From positions 1,860,001 through 1,924,000 of the forward strand of contig CALOBT010000031.1 of NCBI GenBank assembly GCA_942491575.1: 64,000 nt of DNA, given 5' to 3'. Source of the stretch: CAZHNW01 sp942491575 (GTDB taxonomy: Bacteria; Spirochaetota; UBA4802; UBA5550). Position 1 is the stretch's first letter. Each line of letters starts with the position of its first letter. This document shows positions 17,387-25,580 of this stretch, piece by piece. The notes under the pieces were generated by a model. The model did not search any database, was not told the origin of the DNA, and saw only the letters and a list, made by a program, of their open reading frames with translations. A program made the position numbers and the translations under genes.

Positions 17387-18841
17387 ATGGAAAAAAGAGT
17401 GGAAAAGGTTTTCAATACCCTTGAGTTCCTCACCTACAGGGTCAGGTTTCCGGCACACCTGGAAAAATTATACAGTAATTATTATTTTAACCGTTCTCTT
17501 TTTGTGATACGTATTGCCCTCATTCTCGGTTTTTTGTTATACGCCTCCTTCGGTTTTCTTGACCTCTACATGGCGCCTGTTTCCTATAAAAAAATATGGT
17601 TTATTCGTTTCGTCATTGTTTGCCCCCTGTTTGCTTTAATATTTGTCCTGACATTCATGAAATTTTTTGTTTCTATAGTTGGCTGGGCCATGGCCTTGAT
17701 GACATTGGTGGCCGGCTATGGCATCATCGCCATGCTGGCCATAGCCCAAGAACCTGAGACTGAGCTCTTATACTATGCCGGTGTTATCCTTGTCGTAATG
17801 TGGGGGTGTACCCTGGTGCGTCTCCGTTTCTATTATGCATTGGTTGTGTGCCTGGTAATTCTGGCGGGGTATGAGTATACTGCAGTGGGGCATCTGTTAA
17901 TGTTGCAGAACAGCAGGACAACCACTGTTTTTATTAACAATAACTTTTTTATTGCGGGATCGATGATAATCGGCATTATCTCCGCGTATCTAATAGACAG
18001 ATCAATGCGACTGAATTTTCTCAACCAGCTGATGCTGCAGGATAAACAGAAGGATCTTGAGACGGAACGGAATGAGTTGAAGATCCGTGATGAGAAATCG
18101 AGAGATGAATTGATGATGGCACAGGAGATCCAACAGCAGCTGATACCAGAAAAGGACCCCTTCGAAAATATTGCATCACTATATATTCCTATGGATCTGG
18201 TGGGTGGGGATTTTTATGATTATATACATTTCAGAGATGACAGTCGGTGGGGAATATTCATAAGTGATGTTTCCGGTCACGGGGTTTCTTCGTCATTGAT
18301 TACTGCCATGATGAAAAGCATAATACTCCAGGCCGGAGAGAAAAGAAAAAAACCTGCTGAATTAGTCGCAGGTTTAAATGATATGCTCATGGATATGACA
18401 GCGGAAAAATTTGTCACGGGCTTTTATTGTGTCTATGATCCGGCTAAGCGAAATCTAGTTTATACCAATGCGGGGCATCATCCCCCCCTGTTAATCCGGG
18501 ACGGCAGGGTTATGCATGTACCTTATGAGCGATACCTTCCCATGGGTGTGTACAATATAAATGATCTTACTAAAATGAACAAGGAATACACCAGCCAGTC
18601 CTTTCAACTTGATGTGGGAGATCAACTTTTTTTCTACACTGATGGTATCCCCGAAATCAGAATGAATTCCGGGACCGGTGGCGGCGAATTTTTTTCAACG
18701 ATTATGGAGGAAGTCTTGCTTTCCATACCCGATGTAAACTGTCGGGAATTTATTGACAGGTTCTACCGGGAAATTGTGCATTATAATGGCTCTGATTCAT
18801 TTTATGATGATATCTGTCTTATTTACCTCAAGGTGCTATAA
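17387..18841 (+). CDS. Membrane-anchored SpoIIE-type PP2C phosphatase
   Basis: A 484-residue protein from the ATG at 17387; a TTG start at 17351 is possible. About six transmembrane helices occupy residues 35-205. A short coiled coil (KDLETERNELKIRDEKSRDE in part) links to a SpoIIE/RsbU-type serine phosphatase domain with AQEIQQQLIP, GGDFYDYI, ISDVSGHG, TNAGHHPPLL and FYTDGIPE, containing the metal-binding Asp residues. Such phosphatases act on anti-anti-sigma-like proteins in partner-switching systems. No STAS or anti-sigma gene is adjacent, so its partner must lie elsewhere. It follows the methyltransferase closely and may be cotranscribed with it. Confidence 0.88.
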   Translation: MEKRVEKVFNTLEFLTYRVRFPAHLEKLYSNYYFNRSLFVIRIALILGFLLYASFGFLDLYMAPVSYKKIWFIRFVIVCPLFALIFVLTFMKFFVSIVGWAMALMTLVAGYGIIAMLAIAQEPETELLYYAGVILVVMWGCTLVRLRFYYALVVCLVILAGYEYTAVGHLLMLQNSRTTTVFINNNFFIAGSMIIGIISAYLIDRSMRLNFLNQLMLQDKQKDLETERNELKIRDEKSRDELMMAQEIQQQLIPEKDPFENIASLYIPMDLVGGDFYDYIHFRDDSRWGIFISDVSGHGVSSSLITAMMKSIILQAGEKRKKPAELVAGLNDMLMDMTAEKFVTGFYCVYDPAKRNLVYTNAGHHPPLLIRDGRVMHVPYERYLPMGVYNINDLTKMNKEYTSQSFQLDVGDQLFFYTDGIPEIRMNSGTGGGEFFSTIMEEVLLSIPDVNCREFIDRFYREIVHYNGSDSFYDDICLIYLKVL

Positions 18842-18991
18842 CTGTCAGACCTTGCTTTACTCTTTTGGGAGAACTGCAGATGGGACGCCGTTTCGGTTTT
18901 ACTATTAATATTCTTTACAGTCCGCAGAATTAGTTTAGGCTGGACTCCGATTTATTGAATATTTGTTACAGGAGAGTCTGCGGATCATATC

Positions 18992-19726
18992 ATGAAAAAA
19001 ATATTTTACTTCCTTTACCAGCCCTACAAGTGGCTGGTATTTATTCCCCTTTTGATTATAAATACCCTGATACTCAGTTTTTCTGCCATTATAATTTCAT
19101 TCGTAACCGGGACCTGTCTAACCCGCTATGTCGGCATTATATGGGCCCGTATAAATTCTCTTTTCACTCCAATGACTGTTTCCGTAAAGGGGAGAGAAAA
19201 CCTGGTAAATGGACAATCCTATGTTATCGTCTCCAATCACCAGAGTCAGTATGACATTTTCGTAATATATGGCTGGTTGCCTCGCCATTTTAAATGGGTG
19301 ATGAAACATTCTTTGCGGAAGGTTCCGGGCCTGGGACTTTATTGCGCCCGCATGGAGCATATTTTTATCGACCGTACCGATACCGGAAAGGCCCTTGAAT
19401 CAATTCATGCCGCAAAGGAAAAAATTGCCGACGGGACATGTATTGTTTTTTTTCCAGAGGGTACTATCTTTGGCCGCGGGGAACTGGGGCCCTTTAAAAA
19501 AGGTGCCTATATGATGGCCCTTGATTTGAATCTTCCCATTCTTCCCGTAACCATCAGTGGTACAGAGAAGATACTTCCCTATAAAACATTTGACGTCTTT
19601 CCGGGAAAGGCTGAAATGACCATCCATGAACCGATATCAGTGGAAGAATACAGTGAAGGGACAATTCAGGAACTGGTCGATGAATCCAGGAAGAGAATTG
19701 CTTCGGTTCTTGATTTAAAAAATTGA
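18992..19726 (+). CDS. plsC: 1-acyl-sn-glycerol-3-phosphate acyltransferase
   Basis: A 244-residue enzyme with two N-terminal hydrophobic segments and the acyltransferase motifs NHQSQYD (HX4D, near residue 76) and FPEGTIF (near 150). It adds the second acyl chain to lysophosphatidate in phospholipid synthesis at the inner membrane. GPFKKGAYMMALDLNLPILPVTISGT is the expected motif IV region in the usual length range. No lipid gene is adjacent on the same strand; the next gene, serine acetyltransferase, follows after about 160 bases holding a hairpin. Confidence 0.9.
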   Translation: MKKIFYFLYQPYKWLVFIPLLIINTLILSFSAIIISFVTGTCLTRYVGIIWARINSLFTPMTVSVKGRENLVNGQSYVIVSNHQSQYDIFVIYGWLPRHFKWVMKHSLRKVPGLGLYCARMEHIFIDRTDTGKALESIHAAKEKIADGTCIVFFPEGTIFGRGELGPFKKGAYMMALDLNLPILPVTISGTEKILPYKTFDVFPGKAEMTIHEPISVEEYSEGTIQELVDESRKRIASVLDLKN

Positions 19727-19783
19727 CGCCGTATGATATAATAAAAGTCTGGCGAGAGTGCAATTTACATGAAGGCAGGCCTG

Positions 19784-19827
19784 TATCACAAACACTACTT
19801 TTCCGTAACAGTGAAGGTTCTGTGATA
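19784..19827 (+). promoter_or_regulatory. Nested hairpin in the leader of the serine acetyltransferase gene
   Basis: Outer arms TATCACA (19784-19790) and TGTGATA (19821-19827) are perfect complements. An inner CACT/AGTG pair (19793-19796 with 19810-19813) lies between them. It sits about 60 bases before the cysE start. It could be a leader RNA structure or an operator. I do not recognise a known riboswitch or T-box in it. Confidence 0.35.
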
Positions 19828-19885
19828 TCATACATTACTATTCTTTTGTGAAAGTTGTACGGTGCTAAAAACAGGTATTCAGCAT

Positions 19886-20845
19886 ATGAAAATAATTAAA
19901 CAGATTCATCCTCAAATTGATCCCGGTTTAAGAGAAAGGGTCATCAACGATGTGGTGGAGGGGCTCTGTCGTGAAGAATCATTTAAGACAGTTTATCACC
20001 GTGTAAACCACCAGGATGTTCCCATGCCCTCGATTGAGGTTCTGGGGGAAGTTGTTGAACTGTTGAAATCGGTAATTTTCCCCGGGTATTTTATTAATTC
20101 AGAGATAACCCCGGGCAATATGAAATATTATATTGGTTCTACACTTGACCGCGTGATGAGGCTTTTTTCCGAGCAGATAAAAAGGGGATACTGCTTTTTC
20201 TGTTCGGGAGAAGGTGAACAGGAGTGCTACGATTGTGACAATAAAGCCGAAGATATATCACTGAAATTTATCAAACGCCTTGGTTTCCTGAGGGAGCGCC
20301 TGGCAACAGATGCGCAGGCCGCCTTTGACGGGGATCCAGCTGCAAAAAAAATTGGTGAAACAATTTTCAGTTACCCCAGCATCCAGGCCCTGACTCATCA
20401 CCGCATTGCCCATGAACTATACTGTCTGGATGTTCCTTTGATTCCGCGCATGATTTCAGAGATGGCCCACAGTCAGACGGGTATTGATATCCATCCCGGA
20501 GCTGAAATCGGTGAGCGTTTCTTTATGGATCACGGGACGGGTATTGTTATCGGAGAAACCTGTATTATAGGTAATAATGTACGCCTTTACCAGGGAGTGA
20601 CTCTCGGTGCCAAGAGTTTTCCCCTCGATAAAAAAGGTAATCCCATTAAGGGGATTCCCCGGCATCCAATTGTTGAAGATGATGTCGTTATTTATGCAGG
20701 GGCAACAATTCTCGGTAGAGTGACGGTGGGTCGCAGTGCCGAAATAGGCGGTAATCTCTGGGTTACCGGAAATGTCGAACCGGGGGCCCGCCTGGTTCAG
20801 CAGAAGCCCCAGAGAACTACTTTCGAAAACGGTGCCGGTATCTGA
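19886..20845 (+). CDS. cysE: Serine O-acetyltransferase
   Basis: A 319-residue enzyme from the ATG at 19886; a GTG at 19862 would add eight residues. It acetylates serine as the first step of cysteine synthesis. The C-terminal half is the left-handed beta-helix hexapeptide repeat with the expected catalytic region DIHPGAEIGERFFMDHGTG and GVTLGAKSFP. The N-terminal helical SAT domain is long, as in the EpsC-like group, and contains a four-cysteine cluster (YCFFCSGEGEQECYDCDNK, near residues 110-128) with CxxC spacing that looks metal-binding. The small gene that follows begins 16 bases later. Confidence 0.9.
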   Translation: MKIIKQIHPQIDPGLRERVINDVVEGLCREESFKTVYHRVNHQDVPMPSIEVLGEVVELLKSVIFPGYFINSEITPGNMKYYIGSTLDRVMRLFSEQIKRGYCFFCSGEGEQECYDCDNKAEDISLKFIKRLGFLRERLATDAQAAFDGDPAAKKIGETIFSYPSIQALTHHRIAHELYCLDVPLIPRMISEMAHSQTGIDIHPGAEIGERFFMDHGTGIVIGETCIIGNNVRLYQGVTLGAKSFPLDKKGNPIKGIPRHPIVEDDVVIYAGATILGRVTVGRSAEIGGNLWVTGNVEPGARLVQQKPQRTTFENGAGI

Positions 20846-20861
20846 TTATAGGGATTCTATT

Positions 20862-21332
20862 ATGCAATATATTCCTGGTATCTCCTTTGGCAATATAACT
20901 TTTGGCATGTCTGTTCAGGAGGTAAACAGTATCATGGGTCCTGATGGTATCCTTGAGCCATCGGACAGCGGAGACATGCAGCTCATATATGAGAGCGACG
21001 GTCTTTCCTTTCTTTTTGCCCAGGAGGAGGAGCTCCTTCTGTCGAGTATTCTCGTAGAGCGTGGTCATGTCCCACTGGAATTTTCCGGTAATAATATCTT
21101 TGAACTTCCTTTTAGTGAGCTTCTTGAGCTTCTTAATTCTCTGGCTGATGAGACTGATCACAGCTATGAAGTTTTTGATGATATCGGGGAAGTTGAAAAC
21201 ATCGAATTCGAATCACTGGGACTCTCCCTCTATTTTGACATAACCAAGCTCCTTCTGGAGGTAACTCTTTTCGAACTGACGGAAGAGCGGGACGACGATG
21301 AGGAAGAAAACGAAGATGATGATTTTGAGTAG
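20862..21332 (+). CDS. Small acidic hypothetical protein
   Basis: A 156-residue soluble protein. The start at 20862 has AGGGA seven bases upstream; longer in-frame upstream codons overlap cysE and are unlikely to be translated. It opens with MQYIPGISFGNITFGMSVQEVNSIMG, a pattern like the small SmpA-style or immunity-like folds in which 'FGMS..EV..ilG' recurs, and ends in a run of Asp and Glu (about twelve of the last sixteen residues). I do not recognise the family. It lies 16 bases after cysE and is probably in the same transcript. Confidence 0.65.
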   Translation: MQYIPGISFGNITFGMSVQEVNSIMGPDGILEPSDSGDMQLIYESDGLSFLFAQEEELLLSSILVERGHVPLEFSGNNIFELPFSELLELLNSLADETDHSYEVFDDIGEVENIEFESLGLSLYFDITKLLLEVTLFELTEERDDDEEENEDDDFE

Positions 21333-21440
21333 AAAATATAACAGAACAAAAAATCTTCTCCAATTTCCAGATAAATACTCATTCTTTGCCGCAGAAAAGT
21401 ATATCTATTATAGTAAACTTTCCAGTCATGGCAGAATCTT

Positions 21441-21459
21441 ATACCATAATTTATGGTAT
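21441..21459. promoter_or_regulatory. Perfect 19-base palindrome upstream of the second hybrid kinase
   Basis: ATACCATAA-T-TTATGGTAT is a perfect inverted repeat with nine-base arms, about 120 bases before the kinase start. Its symmetry and AT-rich setting suit a dimeric DNA-binding regulator. No matching second copy was seen in the window. Confidence 0.45.
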
Positions 21460-21540
21460 CATTCGTGAGATTCGGTAAATGTAATTGAATAATTTCGTAA
21501 AAATGGCTTTTTTTTCAGAAATAATAGTGTAAAATAGAAC

Positions 21541-21556
21541 TATTCCTTTAGGAATA
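21541..21556 (+). promoter_or_regulatory. Short hairpin just before the kinase start
   Basis: TATTCC-TTTA-GGAATA forms a perfect six-base stem ending 22 bases before the start codon at 21579. In RNA it would sit immediately upstream of the ribosome site (AGGGA). Function unknown. Confidence 0.35.
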
Positions 21557-21578
21557 ATTTTTGATTTACAGGGACTCA

Positions 21579-23855
21579 ATGTTTACAAAAATAAAAAACA
21601 GAATGGCTCTGAAAATAACACTCATTGTGGTCATCTCAGTATCTGTGATCAGCATTATTTCTATTTTTTATTTTTACAGGAGTAATTCTGCTATTCTGCA
21701 TAAAAATCTTCAAAATACCGTTGTCAATACCGTCAAATTTTTAAAACTCGGATATCTGAATCCCCTGTGGAATGTGGACCTCATGGCGGTGGGAAAATTG
21801 AATGAAGCTATCCTGAATAATGAAGTATTTGTCGCTATAAATATTTATGATGAAGGTGAATTTGTCAGCGGTCTGAAAAAAAAAGAAAAAGGTACCGCCC
21901 AACCACTTGTTACCCTTGATGAACCATATGCGATTCAGGAAGGTAACAATGAAGAAAAATTGGTTTCGGGGGATTTAATTTTTAATGATGAGAAAATCGG
22001 AAGATTCGAGATATTTTATACAGAAAAATATTTAAATGATTTAATCAGAGATGCAAATATCAGAATGGGGTTAGCCTTTATTGTCATAGGCCTTTTTATT
22101 ATTTTAATTATCAGTATAGGCATCAGACATTTTGCAATCAATCCCGTTTTGTACCTGGCCCAGATATCTAAAAAGATAGCTGAGAGTAATAATTATTCAA
22201 TCAGGGTCCGTAAATCGAGCGATGATGAAATTGGTTATTTGTATGATGGATTTAATAATATGCTCGAACAGATTCATGCCAGATCGCTTGAAAGGGACAA
22301 TTTCGAAAATGAACTTCAGTATTCTAAAAAATTGTTGAGTAATGTAATAGACTCCATGACGTCATTGCTTCTGTCAGTTGATAGAGATTTTAATATAAGC
22401 CAGTGGAATGAAACAGCAGAAAACATTACATATATCAAGTCTGAAGAAGCAATTGGCACCAACCTGTGGAAGACAATGCCTGCACTGGAAAAGTATAAAG
22501 AAGACTGTATAAATGTACTCGATAGCGGCATGCCGCATTTATTCCATAGACAAAGAATTAAACAGTGGCCTAACAGTTTTTATAATGTATCAATCTATCC
22601 GCTTGTTGATGAAAAAGTCGGGGGAATGGTAATTCGTATTGATGACATTACTGAGTTGGAGGTTAAGGAGAATGAACTGCGCCAGGCGCAGAAGATGGAA
22701 ACAATTGGAACTCTGGCGGGGGGACTTGCCCATGATTTTAATAATGTTCTTGGGGGGATAACGGGTACTCTTTCCATTATTCGGCATAAGCTGCAAAATA
22801 ACAGGGAAATGAAACCTGAAAAACTGGAATCTTATGTGCAACTTATGCTGAATAACAGTATGAGGGCAGCAGATATGGTGCAGCAGCTTCTTTCGCTGAC
22901 AAGAAAACAGGAGTTGTCTCTTACTCCTGTTAACCTTAATACAACAATGAAAAATGTAATGGAGATCTGTAAGAATTCTTTTGATAAGAGTATAGCTCTT
23001 GATTTTGTATTAGGGGAAGATGATTATATTGTAAGTGCTGATCCAACTCAAATTGAACAGGTTCTCCTTAATTTATGTATCAATGCCAACCATGCCATGA
23101 CAATCATGCGGGATGCAGGTGAAAAATCCGGCGGCCAGTTGACCGTGGAAATTGAAAAGATAAAGGCAGACAAACATTTTGGAAACGCACACCCCGAATC
23201 TCAGGAGGACATGGATTACTGGAAATTGTCCGTGAGGGATACCGGCATTGGAATGGATACTACAACAGCCGTGAAAATATTTGATCCATTCTTTTCAACG
23301 AAGGAGAAGGGAACGGGCTCCGGTCTGGGGCTTACTATGGTATATAATATAGTTAAACAGCATAAGGGTTTTATTGATGTATATTCCGAAAAGGGTCTTG
23401 GGACAACCTTTAATGTCTTTCTTCCAGTATTACAAAAAAAGGAAATGATAGATGCTGGTTCGGAACATTTTAAAATTCCGGAAGGGGAAGGATTGATTTT
23501 AGTCATTGATGATGAACAGCCGATGCGTGAGGTTGCAGCGGAAATACTTGAAGAATGTGGATATACAGTACTGCTTGCAGAGGATGGAGAAGAAGGGATA
23601 GAGATATACAGGGAAAATAACGGGGAGATATTGTTGATTGTACTTGATATGGTTATGCCAAATAAATCCGGTAAGGAGGCATATCTTGAGATGAAGGAAA
23701 TTAATCCTGACCTGAAGGTTTTGCTGGCGTCAGGCTTTAAGCAGGATGAAAGGGTGGAGGCGGTACTGAAGCTCGGTGTTCAGGGTTTTATACAAAAGCC
23801 GTATACCCTCGAAAGGCTCGCAACGGCAGTTAATGACCTGATAAAAACCGTGTAA
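21579..23855 (+). CDS. Membrane hybrid sensor histidine kinase (HAMP-PAS-HisKA-HATPase-REC)
   Basis: A 758-residue kinase from the ATG at 21579, which has AGGGA four bases upstream; a TTG six codons earlier is less likely. Two transmembrane helices flank a periplasmic sensor of about 130 residues. HAMP follows (NPVLYLAQISKKIAESNNYSI interrupted), then PAS (around 245-370), HisKA with phospho-acceptor near H385 (GGLAHDFNNVLGG), HATPase (LLNLCINANHAM; GSGLGLTMVY) and a receiver with phospho-acceptor near D690 (IVLDMVMPNKSG). Its kinase core resembles that of the 13337-16063 protein, pointing to a shared family of orphan hybrid kinases. The ligand is unknown. Confidence 0.92.
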   Translation: MFTKIKNRMALKITLIVVISVSVISIISIFYFYRSNSAILHKNLQNTVVNTVKFLKLGYLNPLWNVDLMAVGKLNEAILNNEVFVAINIYDEGEFVSGLKKKEKGTAQPLVTLDEPYAIQEGNNEEKLVSGDLIFNDEKIGRFEIFYTEKYLNDLIRDANIRMGLAFIVIGLFIILIISIGIRHFAINPVLYLAQISKKIAESNNYSIRVRKSSDDEIGYLYDGFNNMLEQIHARSLERDNFENELQYSKKLLSNVIDSMTSLLLSVDRDFNISQWNETAENITYIKSEEAIGTNLWKTMPALEKYKEDCINVLDSGMPHLFHRQRIKQWPNSFYNVSIYPLVDEKVGGMVIRIDDITELEVKENELRQAQKMETIGTLAGGLAHDFNNVLGGITGTLSIIRHKLQNNREMKPEKLESYVQLMLNNSMRAADMVQQLLSLTRKQELSLTPVNLNTTMKNVMEICKNSFDKSIALDFVLGEDDYIVSADPTQIEQVLLNLCINANHAMTIMRDAGEKSGGQLTVEIEKIKADKHFGNAHPESQEDMDYWKLSVRDTGIGMDTTTAVKIFDPFFSTKEKGTGSGLGLTMVYNIVKQHKGFIDVYSEKGLGTTFNVFLPVLQKKEMIDAGSEHFKIPEGEGLILVIDDEQPMREVAAEILEECGYTVLLAEDGEEGIEIYRENNGEILLIVLDMVMPNKSGKEAYLEMKEINPDLKVLLASGFKQDERVEAVLKLGVQGFIQKPYTLERLATAVNDLIKTV

Positions 23856-23902
23856 TATTCTGAAAATCTTTGTTTAAAGTAATCAATTTCAAGGGTTTTT
23901 AT

Positions 23903-23931
23903 TTGACATTAGTTAAGAATTTTATTAAATT
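23903..23931 (+). promoter_or_regulatory. Promoter of the selenoprotein gene
   Basis: TTGACA (23903-23908) and TAAATT (23926-23931) are 17 bases apart, an optimal sigma-70 layout. The expected transcript start is about 25 bases before the ATG at 23964, leaving room for the GGAG ribosome site. Confidence 0.6.
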
Positions 23932-23963
23932 GTAATTAAATGAAATGCTTTTTGGAGTGCAAA

Positions 23964-24266
23964 ATGTCAATAATAGTAACTGACAGGGCGAAAGAAAACC
24001 TTACTTCTGTAATGAGAAATTCCGGATTCAATAAACCTGCTCTCAGGGTTATGTTTGCCGGCTTTGGTTGAGGCGGCCCCAGGCTGGGACTGGCTCTGGA
24101 TGAGCTGGAAAATGCAACAGATAAAATTATCAGAAATAATGAAATTGATGTTCTCCTTGATGAAAGGGTGCAGAATTATCTCACAGGTGGAGCCTCCCTG
24201 ACCGTTGACTTTCAGGAGACTGCCTACGGATCGGGATTCATCATTGATGGCGGAAGCAGTTGCTGA
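23964..24266 (+). CDS. IscA/HesB-like selenoprotein with in-frame UGA (Sec36)
   Basis: Read with the TGA at 24069-24071 as selenocysteine, the frame gives a 100-residue protein that starts at an ATG with GGAG six bases upstream and ends at TGA 24264-24266. Around the UGA it reads MFAGFG-U-GGPRLGLALDE, the conserved first cysteine region of the IscA/HesB fold. The C-terminus GGSSC supplies the second metal-ligand cysteine (C100). IscA-type proteins carry iron or Fe-S clusters; HesB-like selenoproteins with Sec in place of the first Cys are a known group. The codons after the UGA stay in family register for 64 residues, which a pseudogene or chance ORF would not. It has its own promoter and a strong terminator. 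The precise role of the seleno form is unknown. Confidence 0.88.
24069..24108 (+). promoter_or_regulatory. UGA codon with candidate bacterial SECIS element
   Basis: After the UGA (24069-24071), bases 24090-24108 can fold into a seven-pair stem, CUGGCUC/GAGCUGG (two pairs are G-U), with apical loop UGGAU. The loop begins 25 bases after the UGA and has a G in its second position, both within the usual bacterial SECIS range. A competing stem (24079-24084 with 24093-24099, one bulged U) is also possible. SelB binding is inferred. Confidence 0.6.
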
Positions 24267-24290
24267 TATAAATTTTCAGGAAGTTTGATA

Positions 24291-24322
24291 TAAAAGGGGC
24301 TATAGTAAGCCCCTTTTATTAT
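24291..24322 (+). terminator. Rho-independent terminator after the selenoprotein gene
   Basis: A perfect eleven-base stem, with arms TAAAAGGGGCT and AGCCCCTTTTA and a six-base loop (24291-24318), followed by a T-rich stretch. It lies 24 bases after the stop and can also serve the convergent reverse-strand remnant. Confidence 0.85.
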
Positions 24323-24356
24323 TTATGTCATTCTGTAGGATTTAATTTCTTCTTAG

Positions 24357-24955
24357 TTAGATATCAAACTCTCGGGTGAAGGCAAAACTGAATTTTGGAG
24401 TCATTTTATTATTACCTGTAACGTATTCAACGGGAGAATAGCCTGCGCTGTTGCCTATCCACAAAGTAAAGGTATGACGATATCCGGCAAATTTAATACC
24501 GGCATTATAATTCATGTATTTAAAGGCAAAACCAAAGATATTCATGGTCAACTCACTGCAGATTGAAACCTTATCGAAAATATAGAAACCGGCAAAAAAA
24601 CCTGCCCCGATGGTGAAATCATAATTACTGTTTAAACCGAAAAAATTTGTGTTGTAGGCGAATGTTGGTACAAGGGGAACGAAGAGCCTGTTGGTGAAAA
24701 AATGTTTTTGTATTATGAGCTGACTGAAGAAGGAGGGTCTGAATTTCCTCCATTCAGGGTGTTCCCATGACACTGGGCCTCACTGCAGCTTCCCAGGGGA
24801 AAACGGTAAGATGCGCCATGGCAATAGGTGCTGAATAAAGGTACGGAAGAATGCAGGGAATCACAGATGGGCGATGTAATTTTTTCGTGCATCGGATTGC
24901 ACTTCAGGATTATTACTGAAAGAAGTACTATCAGGGTATAAATTATGATTTTCAT
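24357..24955 (-). pseudogene. Decayed locus: cytochrome-like lipoprotein fragment joined to a DUF5777-like barrel C-terminus
   Basis: Two overlapping reverse-strand frames. The first (24955 down to 24713, 80 residues) has a signal-peptide-like start, MKIIIYTLIVLLSVIIL, then STYCHGASYRFPLGSC and SEAQCHGNTLNGGNS, the pattern of small multi-Cys-His haem-binding proteins. It stops just where a final PSCxxCH would be expected. The second (24773 down to 24357, 138 residues, another frame) begins inside it without a ribosome site and looks like the C-terminal half of a DUF5777-type outer-membrane barrel (RHTFTLWIGNSAGYSPVEYVTG). Full DUF5777 proteins are about twice as long. An internal deletion with a frameshift that fused two neighbouring genes explains both. 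Two small intact genes remain possible. Confidence 0.45.
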
Positions 24956-25016
24956 CTTAGTAAACCTGATTAAGATCATAACCTCTATTATTGAATAAGT
25001 CAAATTGATAATATCA

Positions 25017-25562
25017 TCAGGGAAGGGCCAAAATACTGGATGTAATTGCATACCCGGTAAGCGTTGCAGCCGAACCAATAAAGGCTCCGGCAATGACGTC
25101 CCCGGGGTAGTGTACCCCGTTGTAGACCCTTGAGATGGAGGCTATCACCGCCCAGATAAAAAGGAGGGTTGCGGCGGGACCGATAAAGAGTATCATGGTT
25201 ATGGTCACGTTGAAGGAACCTCCCGCATGACCTGAAGGGAAGCTGTACCGGTCAGGAATAGAAACCAGGGCCGTAATTCCAGGTACTGCATCGCAGGGAC
25301 GGCGGCGTTTCAAAGAATATTTCAGAATCTTTTGTGCGGTAACTTCTATAAGAAAACCAATGCAGGTAGTAAAAACTGCCCCGAGCCACCATGCAGGAGC
25401 GATGAGAATAAGCATCAGGGTATAGAAGGGGTAGGCGTATTCAGATGCACTGAATGATACCAGGCTCATGAACCTGTCTAGCCAGATATTGCCGGAACAG
25501 GAGTGAAGGGTGACGGCGATTTTTGTATCGATAGTTTTTAGATGTTCAAGATAAGTATTCAA
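25017..25562 (-). CDS. PAP2 superfamily membrane phosphatase
   Basis: A 181-residue protein with five to six hydrophobic segments and the three phosphatase motifs in order: KYSLKRRRP (KX6RP), PSGHA and SRVYNGVHYPGD. The family removes phosphate from lipid phosphates such as phosphatidate, phosphatidylglycerol phosphate or undecaprenyl pyrophosphate. The active site faces the outer side of the inner membrane in known members. It starts 18 bases after the LTA-synthase-like gene and is surely in the same operon, so a role in envelope lipid or lipid-linked polymer metabolism is likely. The substrate is not identifiable. Confidence 0.9.
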   Translation of the reverse strand: MNTYLEHLKTIDTKIAVTLHSCSGNIWLDRFMSLVSFSASEYAYPFYTLMLILIAPAWWLGAVFTTCIGFLIEVTAQKILKYSLKRRRPCDAVPGITALVSIPDRYSFPSGHAGGSFNVTITMILFIGPAATLLFIWAVIASISRVYNGVHYPGDVIAGAFIGSAATLTGYAITSSILALP

Positions 25563-25580
25563 TAGAGAGACCCGTCCAGG

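Noticed and set aside
23964..24068. A 35-residue ORF ending at TGA 24069-24071
   Set aside because: The downstream in-frame sequence continues the same protein family, so the TGA is better read as selenocysteine than as a stop.
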